From the NCBI GenBank assembly GCA_014155875.1, contig JACEFZ010021772.1, positions 283,501-347,500 of the forward strand: DNA of 64,000 nucleotides, read 5' to 3'. The stretch comes from Cepaea nemoralis (Eukaryota; Mollusca; Gastropoda; Stylommatophora; Helicidae). Shown here one piece after another: positions 1-13,300 of this stretch. Both the position numbers and the translations under genes were made by a program. Under the pieces are notes generated by a model. That model was not told the DNA's origin, did not search any database, and worked only from the letters and a program-made list of their open reading frames with translations. The first letter of the stretch is position 1. Every line of letters begins with the position of its first letter.

Positions 1-1083
1 TGATTGAAAGTTCTGGTCTTCCCTTTCAATTTTGAAATTCATCCAGAACCTCTGCCGATCCCCCACCATATCATTCTCTCCACATCTCAGTTCTCAGTTT
101 GTTTTACCGCTTTCTCTACCTATCTTCACTCATATGCTGTAGGTAAAGGAACCATGCTGGCATAGAGGCTAGTGCATTTCCCTCCTGGCAGGTGGTACCG
201 GATTCAAATGTGGAGGATAGGTTGTCTGGAGTAGACCTTAGCAGTGTTGATTCTCCATATTCTATGGCCTCTGATATTTTGATGAAGTTGATGTTGCTTT
301 ATTATTATTAGTTGCCCTGCTGTTCAAGCCTTCCACATGTATCTTTCTTTGTCTTCATCTTCTTCTCTGGCTTAGAAATCCTACACATCAGGCTAATTTG
401 TATATTCCACCTCTTCTGTTGATTTTCCCCGTATATTTCATTTATCTTCTCATGATGGTTTTGATCAGTGATCTTGTAACACCTGCAGCTGTCACTGCAT
501 CAGCATTTATTTTCTCCTCTGCCCTCACTATTCTCAGCAGTGTTTTCAAACCCCACATCTCCGCTATCCCAAGTTTCTTCACCATTTCACCTACTCCTTG
601 TCCAGCAATCATAATCCATACAGAACAACAGGCCACACACAATTGTTCAGTCCCCTGTACGTAAAACAAAAATACCTCTTTTTTGTTTCTCTTTTTTTTT
701 TTGATGAAAAAAAAATTATAATCCTGGATTGTTCTGTAGGGATTTCAGCTTTCATCATGCAGTGTTTTGAAGCAACCAAATGTCAATCTGAAACAGTTTA
801 AGTGATTCAGTTCCAAACAAAAAACATGTTTGGACCAAAGATGGTACACAATCAAATTAACAAGTATTATAATGTAAATTTCCACTCATGGAGAATTGAA
901 ATTGTGGAGGATACCGCGAAACAAAACAAATAACATGATGATCTTAGTATAATGATATATATCGTCTTTTTGTCCAAATGGTAGGTCACATTTGACAATA
1001 TACAATCCTTCCATACTGAATCATTTAAGAAACTTGCATTTTAACAGAAATATTTATCATGACTTTTTATGTTTCTTTCACAG
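1..1083. other. Intronic sequence upstream of the first visible AASS exon
   Basis: No exon of the reductase half is recognisable here, so this is read as the 3' part of a large intron. About 150-225 resembles the head of a tRNA-derived SINE: a box A-like TGGCATAGAGG followed by a weak box B-like GGATTCAAAT. Otherwise I see AT-rich unique sequence. The last 20 bases form a pyrimidine-rich tract ending in CAG, the acceptor of the next exon. Confidence 0.5.
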
Positions 1084-1358
1084 ATTGCCCCTTATGCTTC
1101 ATGCATAATCAACTGCATATACTGGGCAGTAGGTGCACCAAGACTCATCACAATCCCCGAGGCCAAAGTTCTCTTACAGCCTCATGATTCTCCTTGGCTG
1201 CCGTCCTCTCCAGGCTGCCCCAAGCTGCCTCACCGACTGCTGGCCATCTGTGACATTTCAGCTGACCCAGGGGGGTCCATCGAGTTCATGAAGGAGTGCA
1301 CCAACATTGACAAGCCTTTCTCACTCTACGATGCAGAACAGAATGTAGATAAAGAAAG
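1084..1358 (+). CDS. AASS: AASS exon a (LKR C-terminal part)
   Basis: It starts after tttctttcacag and ends before GT at 1359. It encodes 91 codons plus two bases, opening [15 protein letters not shown] and including [17 protein letters not shown], the conserved nucleotide-binding stretch of the reductase half. The preceding exon, outside the window, should end in phase 0. Confidence 0.93.
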
Positions 1359-4300
1359 GTATCTACAGCCACATTTCTTGGTATTGCACCAGCATCTGTT
1401 CTTGATCATATGTTGTCTCCTATTCTTGCATTAGTCTAACCATTGCATTTTTCTGTGCTGTTGGTTTACAGATTCAGTGCCAGACAAACACAATAATGGT
1501 AGGCAGAAAATGGGAAGTAGTGGTGTGTCACAGTTATGACTTGAAAGTTGGTAATAGTATAATTAGTATTGGGGCTCTTTGCTGGCCATTGAAGATGAGG
1601 ACAGAGCTTGTATGGGAATATCCTGAGTGCTGAGATGTCGGTTCTAGACTCGGTTAAATTGATACCTTTTTTCCCCTTTAGATCATGCTGTCTGTCTTGT
1701 TTTTAAATCTCTAAGATGTTCTTGTTTCTTTTGCAGCTTTGCTGGTGATGGAGTACTGATATGTTCCATCGATAACATGCCTGCCCAGATACCACGGGAA
1801 GCCACTGAGTACTTTGGCAGTTTGTTGTTTCCTTATATTGAAGAGATGGTAAGCTGAATAGATATATAAAGTAGTACAGAATATGGTTCATTGTTGGTTG
1901 TTAGACATATAAAGTAGTACATAATATGGTTCATTGTTGGCTGTTAGATATATAAAGTAGTACATAGTACAGTTCATTGTTGGCTGTTAGACATGTAAAA
2001 TAGTACAGAATATGGTTCATTGTTTGTTGTTAAAAACACAGCGACATAGTCTGATGGTTCATTGTTAGTTATTAGATGTTTTGGCTTCAGGAGTACCACT
2101 AATTGAAACACTTGTGGTGACCAAGTGAGATATTTTGGACTATTCTTGATGGCTACTAGCTGTAGTAACAGTGATGGACAAGTGAGAAATTGTGAAAACT
2201 ATTCTTGATGACTGCTAGCTGTAGTAACAGTGATGGACAAGTGAGAAATTGTGAAAACTATTCTTGATGACTGCTAGCTGTAGTAACAGTGATGGACAAG
2301 TGAGAAATTGTGAAAACTATTCTATTGCTAGCTGTAGTAACAGTGATGGACAAGTGAGAAATTGTGAAAACTATTCTTGATGACTGCTAGCTGTAGTAAC
2401 AGTGATGGACAAGTGAGAAATTGTGAAAACTATTCTTGACGACTGCTAGCTGTAGTAACAGTGATGGACAAGTGAGAAATTGTGAAAACTATTCTATTGC
2501 TAGCTGTAGTAACTGATGGAAAGCATATGGAATAGAGAGAAAAAGCAGCGGCTGCAGCAGGATATAACAATATGAAATGGAAACAAATAGGTATTTTAAA
2601 TTCCTGCGAGAAAAAAACGAACTGAACAATAACAAACGTTGCACGTACCTTACAAGGAGATCCACGTGTCGCGAAATACAGGTGAAAAATCCGAAATCAG
2701 AAGCACTCAATAAATATAATAAAAATGAGTAATAAAATAAGATGAAATACAACACGAACGCATACAATAGACACACAGACGTTTCGATTCTAAGAATCTT
2801 TGTCAATGACAACACAGATAAACAACGACAGAAACACAAGCACACGACCTATTACTTATGATCCACAACCTGATATTTACATGTGGGCAGGAAATGTGAC
2901 TAGGGAAAGCATAGTTCACAGAAGTAGAGACCGGGGTCGACCAGCACAAAGATGGACACAGGACTATGCAGACACCTTGAGCACATGAGTGCATGTGGCG
3001 GGAGAAATGACAAGCAATCAAGAGGCCTTTTGACATGCTGTGATGAGAGCAATGTTCTGTGAAGCATTTGCTACATAATTGTGAAGATGCTAACTGTAGA
3101 CAATAACAGATGAAGCAGTATATTTGTGAATCCATGAGTTTGGATTTCAGCATGGTTCCAGCAAGAAGGGAAATACGCAGGGATGATTCCAATGTGTTTG
3201 ATATCATTGTGTTACTGGAATGATCAGTACCTTCACCTCACGGCAATGTCTGGGAGAGACAGAGATTCTGTGGTTTGTCCTGAGTATTATGATGTTGATT
3301 CTTCAAACCAGGAACTAATTCTTTTATGTTTTCTGATGCAGTAGCTGGCATTTTTGTGCATGGTTTGATTGATGATTACACTCATATCCTACAGCTCAAG
3401 TCCCATGCCAAGGTTCCATTTGAAGATTATGACTGCAGCCCTGTAGTGAAGAATGTAAGTATATAAGTCTTCCTTGTTTACTTCTCATCAAACTATTATT
3501 ATTGTTCTTGTTGTTCTCCTTCTTCTTCTTCCACTCCTCCTCCTTCAGCATCAATTGGTGTTTACTCTGATTCCAAAGGGCTTCTCCTCCTCCTCCTTTG
3601 CTTCTTCTTCCTCCTCCTTCTCTTCTTCCTCCTCTTCTTCCTCCTCTTCTTCTCCTTCCCCTCCTCCTTTCTTCCTTTTCTTCTCCTCCTTCAGCATCAA
3701 TCAGTGTTTGCTGTGCCACATTCCAGTATGAGTCATCAAGAGGACCAACACCTGAGGTCTTCATTCCACCCCACCCCCACCCACACACACGAACAAACGC
3801 AGGGAGGGAGGGAGAGGTAGTGTGGAATGTTTGCTCCTGTGAGCTTATTCTCCATTCCCTTTTTGGCAAGTTCATTGGATGCAGAGGAAAGCCAGCAGAT
3901 CTATCCAAACAGAGCATAATATTGAGAAGATTGGTTGTCATGAGAAATAACATTGAGGAGATTGGAATATGTTCGGCATATAAAGAGATAGGAATGTCTG
4001 CAACAGATCATTGTGGAGGGAGGCAACCAGGGAAGCAGAGAAAAGGAAGACCACATTCTACATAGATTCAAGATGTGGTAGATAATTCACACAAGACAGC
4101 AACTGAGGCAGGATATCTATCTGGCTTGTGATAGAGAGGTATTTCACACAACTTATGGAGAAAAAGTTCTGCACAGGTCAAGCACTGGATGATGATGATT
4201 CTGACAATTTCTGGACAGTCCTGTAGTGTTCTCTGGAGTTTGCTTTGGTGCTCTACGGGTGCAAGTTATGGCGTCTCTCAGATGGTCACTGTCTCCTGTA

Positions 4301-7300
4301 GTGTTCTCTGGGGTTTGCTTTAGTGCTCCACAGCTGCAAGTTGTGGCGTCTCTCAGATGGTGCATGGTGCCAAATGGTGAATTACATATAACAATAAACA
4401 TCAGCAAAAACTCGTCTAGGTGGAACCAAATGAACAGAATCTGGAAGCAATGTGCCAAAAGCATCGACAATTAGAAGCCGACTGACATGTTCGTTATGTC
4501 AATATTTATTTCCGTTGAACGGCTTGTGCTAAATATGAATCAAAATACTAATCATAATAATAATAATCAGAATACCGTTCCTGTACAGCCAGGAGGGCCG
4601 GTATCGTAGCAATAAACATAATCACACAGCTGAACCTAACTCTTCAAATCCTAAGACAATGTCTCACCGCCTAACGTCGGTTCTAATGCCTCTTATAGGT
4701 TGACCGTTCTGTCACCTTGGCCATTCTCGCAGAGTCCTAATTTACACATTCATGGTCCTGACTGAGAGGAATAATGCTTTAATGATCTAGCTCACTGCCA
4801 TCTCCTGAAGGAATGTTGACAATCTTCTCTGCTTGAATAGACTTATGGCTTATGGGCATATTAACCCTTTACTGGGCAGACGCTTGTCCGTTTTTTAGCC
4901 CTGAATGGGCAAGATTTTTTCAGGTGCGGTAAAATTTCGGGTTACGTTAGTAAAAACATCACAAATAAGGTGTTAGTCAACTGATTTTAGTTAAATAAAC
5001 AACACAATGAAGGGAAAAGCATGCAGAATATGTTACTCATGTGATTGTTGCCAGTAATCCATACATGAACACAAATATTTACGAAATACAGCATATTGTT
5101 TGTGATTGTCAGTCATCTATATGGCAATTTACAAACACATTTTCAGAATCATAATCACTTTCTTTAAAGTCCGACTCACGACTGCTAACGCAAAGTAACG
5201 CTGATCACTGATATCTAGCTCCGATTAATAGTCAACTTCGTGCCCTTCAATGTCACTTAAATTGAACCCAGCGAAATCTCGGCTATCACTTGAAGAATCG
5301 CCGAAATCCATTTTGAAAAACGAAGCGTAAAAACCCCGAAAACTATTTAAAAAATCCGTTCAAATTCATAGTACGCGCTTGCAAATGGCGGCCACGTTGT
5401 CAAGCTATCGGCGAAAGCGAAAGTAGCCATCAGAAGTATCGGAAAGCCGAGAGATCGCGTTTTTACAATGCATAATAGTAACGGGCGGTTTTGGACATTT
5501 CGCCGTTAACGGGTCCAGACGGAAATGGACGTTTCACCCTTTAAAGGGTTAAATGTGACGTGGCTTATGGGCATATTAAATGTGACGTGGCTTATGGGCA
5601 TATTAAATGTGACGTGGCTTATGGGCATATTAAATGTGACATGGCTTATGGGCATATTAAATGTGACGTAGGCTTAGAGAGAACAGTAATGGAAGACCTG
5701 GTTCCTGGAAGGAGAGGCTGGGGTGAATCAACACAGGACAGTACCCGTGTACAAATACACTTAGATATGGACATTGATGAAAGATGAGGGTGATGTTCTA
5801 TAGCAGCCTGCTACATGATTATAAAGCACAATATAGTTTAGTAGACAGACATAAATACATCTGTAATTGTTTTCTTTTGTAGGCTGTCATTGCCAGCAAT
5901 GGGAAGTTGACGCCAAACTTTGAGTACATACGAGACCTGCGGCTGCGGTCACAGTGAGTGCCTGTTTCATTCTTGTTCACATCAGTAGACAGTTTACAAG
6001 TATTGCAGATCAAATGTATCTTATGTTTTAAATTGTCTTTTAGTTGTAAAATACTTGCCTTGAGATATAGTTTATATAGTTGTTTCTATCAATTAAAATA
6101 TTTGTCAAGTTCTTGCATTTCTCATAAGGCTGTTTATTTGCTGATGAAGGCTTTGTAACTGCAACATTCACTTTGTTACTTGTGTTTTTGTTAAGCAGAC
6201 TTTTCCACCTCCATTTTAAAAATAAAATTTATTTGTTGCATTGTTTTCTTCTTCTTCTTCTTTTCGTTCATCCGGAGTGTTTTTTCAGATGTGATTGCGG
6301 TGTGTCAGTTATGCGCCCTTGGGCCGAAACCCGTAGGCCAACACATCCGGCTACAGCGTGCTTTTTTGACCAGGTAGCATTCCTGGGAGACTCTCACTTT
6401 TGTGGTGCCATCTACAGCCCAGCTGGCCAAGGTTGAACGGTCGAAGACAACGGTCATCCCTCAAAGGAAGGCAGGGACAGTCCATAGCATTTTCCGCCAT
6501 CCAAGGTTGCTTCCATAGTTGCAGGGCCGACACATAGCGCCCTGATTCTGGGCTCACCGAGGGAAATCGTCACGTCCTGCTCATGGCTGCTTTAAATCCT
6601 CACTTCAATATATTGGTCATTTCGTTTGCCCCGGGCCATTCCTGCACAAACCAGACAAGTTTGCAGACGGTATCCACTCAGCGAGTTTTCGGACATGTGC
6701 TTGTCGTTGCGCCCGTCAGAGCTGTTCCAGGCACGACAGACATTCGGAAAACTACCTAGTCAGAGCTGTTCCGAACAAGAGCGGCATTCGGAAACTAGGT
6801 AGTCAGAGCTGTTCCTAGCACGAGAGACATTCGGACGAGACATTTCACTCGGACGTAATTGCGTAGTGTCAATTTTTAGTTTGCCACCCATAGGACGACA
6901 CTTCCGACTTCCGGCGGGCATTTTTTAATGAGGTTAGCCTTCCTCTGGTTTCGAGGCACGTTAGACTGTTGTGATGTCGCCAACATCTCAGCTGGTCAAG
7001 ATAGAACGATCAACGACATCGCGGTCGGCCCTCAAGGGAAGGCAGGGGCAGATCATGGGCATTCCCTCGCTATCCAAGGAGGCTTCCATAATTGCAGAGC
7101 CGGCACATATTGCTCTGAGACTGGGCACACCCGAGGAGTTGCCACGTCCTGCTCATGGCTGCTTTAGTTCCTCACTTCCATGTGTTGGGAGTCTCGCTTG
7201 CCACTGATCGCTCAAGCACACACCAGGAGCGGTCAGACTGCGAGCGACATCCACTCGGTAAGCTTTTATTTTTGACTTCGGACAACGCAATAGGTTCGCT

Positions 7301-10300
7301 CGCCGTGCGTTCCATTTCGCGTCATTGAGACGTTCTTCCACTTTTGTCTACACTCTCTATGAGTTAGATACAGACAGTTTTCGTAACCATTTCCTTCGAC
7401 TGGGGCACTTTTCTGACTTTTTGTACTCGCTCACAAGGTAGGCTACATGTGCTGCCGGCTCAGCACCTTACCTTCGTGCAGCAGTGAACGAGAAACGGCC
7501 TGGCCCTCTCATCCGGGGATCTCTCATATCCCCCAGCTGAGAGCCTTCGAACTTGTATCAGACCTGAGCATGTAGCTTGCTCAGTATCACGCCTCTATTT
7601 TTCGGTAGGAGGGAATTGGCCCGGCTCTCAGATCCGAGGGTTTGTGGCTTAGAGGCGTTCAGCCACAGCCCTCAACAGAGAGCCTTAAGTGTTTTGTCCG
7701 GACCAAGAACTTCTGCCTTTGTGTGCCTGATTTAAACTTCTGACTGTTATCCTCACCTCAGTCTAACCCGCAGAGCAGCAGGTTGTGTCTCTCTTAGTCT
7801 GGCCCCTATCCCAAGAGCTGTCCGATATGTAGTTTTCATCCATCGGCAAGCACATGGGGTCAGAGGGACACACAAGCTCCCCCACCGGGCAAGGTGGAGA
7901 CACATCGGGGGAGGCATTGTTTTAATATGTTAATAGCTACACAGTTGCTACAGTATTTTATAACATGAAAAAATTTTGTTGTGTTCCTGTTTCTGTATGT
8001 TAAATGAGTTGATTTATTACTATCAAAATGGAGATAGGTGTAGTCTTGAAAGCAACTGGACATGTTATAGCAAAGTTTACTGTAAATGTAACATGAAACC
8101 CAAAAAAGTATGTTCAGATTCTGCAGAGAAACAAACATTTTAAGTTCATAAAGTGTACCTCAGACATGTGCCAGACGAGGTGAAATCTCTCACCTGACCT
8201 AGCATCTTTCTGAGGTATAATACCTGAGTTTGTGTTTGTGTTTTCACTGCGGCATATAAACATAGTTTTATCATTCATTTTGTGTGATGGCTAGAAAAAA
8301 CAGTGAAAGAAGAGGCAGAAACAAACCGAAAGAAAAGGTGCTGGGTGGACTGAGATGGTGGCATGGTGCTGGGTGGACTGAGATGGTGGCATGGTGCTGG
8401 GTGGACTGAGATGGTGGCATGGAGGAATACCATCAACAGAGTTGATCCTGAATACCAGGGACTGAATACCAACACCTAGGCCAGTTGAAAGGGCATATGA
8501 TGAATGTTGGTTAGTCACAGTTCCAACTTCAGGGCATATGATGAATGTTAGTTAGTCACAGTTCCAACTTCAGGGCATATGATGAATGTTAGTTAGTCAC
8601 AGTTCCAACTTACAGGGCATATGATGAATGTTATTTAGTCACAGTTCCAACTTCAGGGCATATGATGAATGTTAGTTAGTCACAGTTCCAACTTCAGGGC
8701 ATATGATGAATGTTAGTTAGTCACAGTTCCAACTTACAGGGCATATGATGAATGTTAGTTAGTCACAGTTCCAACTTACAGGGCATATGATGAATGTTAG
8801 TTAGTCACAGTTCCAACTTACAGGGCATATGATGAATGTTAGTTAGTCACAGTTCCAACTTACAGGGCATATGATGAATGTTAGTTAGTCACAGTTCCAA
8901 CTTCAGGGCATATGATGAATGTTGGTTAGTCACAGTTCCAACTTACAGGGCATATGATGAATGTTAGTTAGTCACAGTTCCAACTTACAGGGCATATGAT
9001 GAATGTTAGTTAGTCACAGTTCCAACTTCAGGGCATATGATGAATGTTAGTTAGTCACAGTTCCAACTTCAGGGCATATGATGAATGTTGGTTAGTCACA
9101 GTTCCAACTTACAGGGCATATGATGAATGTTAGTTAGTCACAGTTCCAACTTACAGGGCATATGATGAATGTTAGTTAGTCACAGTTCCAACTTCAGGGC
9201 AAAGGGGTCGTCCCCATTATGCTCCATTCCCGTGCCAGTGAATATCACATAAAATGCTCCTCACTGCCCAGTGTGAAAAGTGGAAGAGACAGGAGTCTCG
9301 GCAAGCCAACACCCACACAGGTATACTGTGCATAATGCCACCATCAGAATGCCAACACAAAAGTCCTTCATGAAAAATACAGTTCATTGTCGATGGAATT
9401 GGCAGTCACCAGAAAGACTTCATTGACCCAGGTTTAATCCCACATGGCTCAGTCTCTTTCCACAGGACGATCCGCTGAAAGCACCGCACAAAGCAGAATT
9501 CTGTAGCTCCGGCGATGACTCCCAGGAGTCTCCTGAAAAATGCACTCGTGAACCAAAAAGGTAAACCAGTCAATTCAGCGACAGTCGGCCATTGTTCCGA
9601 ACATGCAGTTCACTGTGCAAACAACAGCGGACAGATGTAAAAGCATTCCACACGAATTTCACAGCTCACAGTGTCGTGCCACGCACTCACTCAGTAGCAG
9701 GGTGACGGAACCATGTACTACCAGTCCAACATGAGGAAAATGCAAATGCAAACCGTAGCCACAAGCATAAACATGCCAGAGGCCATAATGGTTCAATGCC
9801 TAACCGCCATGTTGTCGTACTGAAGTCATCATCTTCCTGCTGTGAATGGACAAGTGTAAAGTGTTTAAGAATTTCATAAAGAAAATGCAAGTGAATAACT
9901 ACAGTGAATCCATTTGCCAGAGCCTGTAAAACATCTTTGGAACATGCAGTTAGCAACTGAATGGGATTTGGGGAATGATGTGGTCAGATCAGGCCTGATG
10001 CTTTTGTCTTCCCAGTTTTGATAGGCTGGGTCAAGCCCACAGATATACTGGTGAGAATCAGACATTCAGGCCCAGAGATATATTTGTGAGAATAAGACAT
10101 CTCATTTCAGAGGCTGAATTTGAGGCCAGAGATACTAGTGAGGTTCAGACATTCTTATATGAGAGGCAGGATCAGAACCAAGAGATATGCTGGTGAGAAT
10201 ACGACAATCCAGACCATGATTGTCCATGCTTATAATCATGGCACATGATTATGAAGGGAGCTTCAGTGTACACAAGGAACCTTCTATTTGTCACCATTGT

Positions 10301-13300
10301 ACATGAAGGCTGGACATCCTATCCATTATCCATGGATCAGGGAGTTGTATCCTTGTGTTCCTTTCCCTGACAATATCCTCCACAACTGAATTCAAACACT
10401 GTTGCCTCTTCCATACCCCATCCCTCAATAGCAGAGTTAAGTCACATTTTTACAACTGTCCATTATGTTTAGATGATCCTGTACAGAATGTATTTGAAGT
10501 ACTGGTATGTTTTATGCAGGTCTGCCCAGAAAGCCAAATGTAGGGCATCTGGGGAGAGGGTGCTCATCCTGGGAGCTGGGTATGTTTCAGGTCCGGTGGT
10601 GGACTACCTGGCAAGGGAAAGTAAAACTGGCATCACAGTGGGTGAGTAGACATATTATATAGACAGGGTTTTGATTCTTTCTGGAGCTTTAGGGCCCATC
10701 CACTGCTGCTTTCAGTACACATAATGTTGCTTGACAAAACTGAGAGCGTATGTTGGTTTGATAGAGGCAGTCCATCACTTTACTAGGTGACTGAGTGATA
10801 GGTTGTGTTATTTAGGAAAATCAGACTTCAAGATATTTGAAAGACAGATTGAATATTGTGATTCCCACTGACACAAGTCCTTCAAAGATCTGCAGAAGTA
10901 AGGTCATTGATGAAGATATGTACAGGACAGAAATAATATTGTAATTCTCACTGATATGAAATATCCAGAGATCTGCAGAAGTCAAGTCATTGGCACCCAA
11001 AATCATCTCTAGTAATTTCTGTCAGTCTATAAGGTCTGTAGAAAAAAAAAAACTACCATTGTAGCATTATCGTAGCATTTATTCTATTGTCGCCAGAGGC
11101 AACATGTTAGAATTATTTTCTTTTCAGTTGTTAAATATGTAATAATTCTCCAGCCTCACAGTACCAACATGAGCTGGACAACACTCGCCGCTTGTCTCCA
11201 AATGTGGATACCGTCCTCATGGACCTAGGACCTAACTTTGACTGAGTTGGAGAAGGTCATCAAGGACTGTGATCTGGTCATCAGGTGAGTTTTCATATGT
11301 TGTTTATGTTTGTTACACGCTAATTCAGCATCTTCTTCATCTTCTTTTTTAGTTTCACAGATATCTCAGACTCAGTATGTTTGTCATTTATATCCACAGT
11401 GTGTTGCTCATGTCAGTAGTATTCACTTCTTTCACATCTAGTTCCATATTGGTCTTCCTTATTTCTAGACATACTCTTGGTTTTGTGCCTTGAATGTGTC
11501 CAGTAGTTGGTATTTACAGATGATGGAAGACCCTGAAAGTGTTCAGTAAATGGGTTCTTTAGGGGATGGAAGATTTGTTCAGTATGTGGTTTCTTTAGGA
11601 CATGCAATACCCTAAATTTGTTCAGTATATGGTTTCTGTGGGAAATAGAAGATCCTGAATGTGTTCATTAAATGGGTTCTCTAGGGGATGGAAGATTTGT
11701 TCAGTATGTGGTTTCTTTAGGACATGCAAAACCTTGAATGTGTTCAGTATATGGTTTCTGTGGGAAATAGAAGATCCTGAATTTGTTCAGTATATAGTTT
11801 TTTAGAAAGATCTCGACATTGTTCAGTACATAGTTGGTATGGGAATGAAAGATCTTAATCTGTTCTTTGTCTGCTTTATACAGGGAATGGAAGATCTTGA
11901 ATCTGTACAGTGATTGGTGTCTGTAAGGAATTGAAGACATTGAATTTATTCAGTATATAATGTCTTTAGAGGATGTATAACACTGGTTCTCAACAGGTGG
12001 GGGAACCCCCCTCCCCCCCAGGTGGGAATTTTAGGGTTCCAGGGGGGGGGAATTAAGATTATTTCAAAATTGCGTTAATACAAGAACCGATTACTTGATG
12101 TTGTTTTTCCCTTCATACTGTATGGTTCTGTACGTCTCATCCTTCTAAAATTCATTTTATAAAGTAAGTAGACCCACAAATCACGTTTTATGTGGACGTC
12201 TAGACTTGTTTTAGTGTGTGCTATTAAATTTAGCTTCCATTATTACATATACTGTGTAGGGGCGGGGGCGGGATTTTTAGATAGGAAATACGAAAGGGGG
12301 GAATGACGTTCTGAAAATATGGTGAAGGGGGGCACGGGCCAAATTTTTAGGTAGAACATACGAAAGAGGGGGAGGGGGGTAATGACGTTCTGAAAATATG
12401 GTGAAGTGGGGCACAGGCCAAAAAAGGTTGAGAACCAGTGATGTATAATGTACTACTTATCTTGTCATGAGGGAGTCTCTGTGGCGAAGTGGTCAAGCCG
12501 TTTGACTTGTGCTCCGAAGGTTGTGGGTTCGATTCCAGGCCGCGTCCTTCGGTTTACGAGTTAAATGTTTTATAGACTCCTGTGGGTCGTCGCTAGAAGC
12601 TACGGAGTTCGTGCTTTGTGCGACGCTTTCCGTGCTGCGGAAAGAGACCGAGACATATGGGATCAAACCCGGTGCAATGAAGTCGACCCTGTCGACTTTT
12701 AAACGAGTTTTTTTTTTATCTTGTCATGAAATATCACCTACCCCCCAAAAAACAGCTTGAGCATTCTCCACCTGATAGGTATTAATATCCAACTTTCCTT
12801 CATCTGATGTCTCTCCTTTCTCTGTTCTTCCCACTTCATGTATATATTTTATTTTAAAAAACATCTCTATTATTTCCTGCTCTTCTTTGTTCACTTTATT
12901 CTTCTTTGTTTCACTTTTTGAGCTTCATGTTTTATGTTTTCAGTTTATTTTATTTCATTGTGATGTTCAGATAACCATTTGGGAGTTACAGTACTTAAGT
13001 TTTCAGCAAACTATTCTTGTTTTCACATTTCTTTTTGTTCATTGACAAACACTTTAGTTGAAACATTATCCAATGTTTTGTAAACCTCTAAAAGATCCAT
13101 AAAAGATCTGAACCAGGCTGTCCAGCCTACATTAATAAATGTTGATTTGTGTGTGACCATCTTTGTTCCCCAGGACACCTAATAAGATGATGATTAACAT
13201 GAGTATGTGTTCTTTTGTCCTTTCCAGCTTGCTTCCGTACACTTTTCACCCTGAGGTTCGCCAAGTTTTGCATCAAGTACCACAAAAACATGGTCACTGC

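Noticed and set aside
3396..4065. Serine/leucine-rich and arginine/glycine-rich frames
   Set aside because: Composition artefact of the polypyrimidine tract next to exon c.
8491..9200. CRISPR-like regular repeats
   Set aside because: Direct tandem units without spacers, in an intron of a eukaryotic gene; a minisatellite. The same holds for all arrays here.
12471..12560. A tRNA gene
   Set aside because: Box A and box B are present but the sequence runs into a conserved non-tRNA body and is flanked by a target duplication; it is a SINE head.
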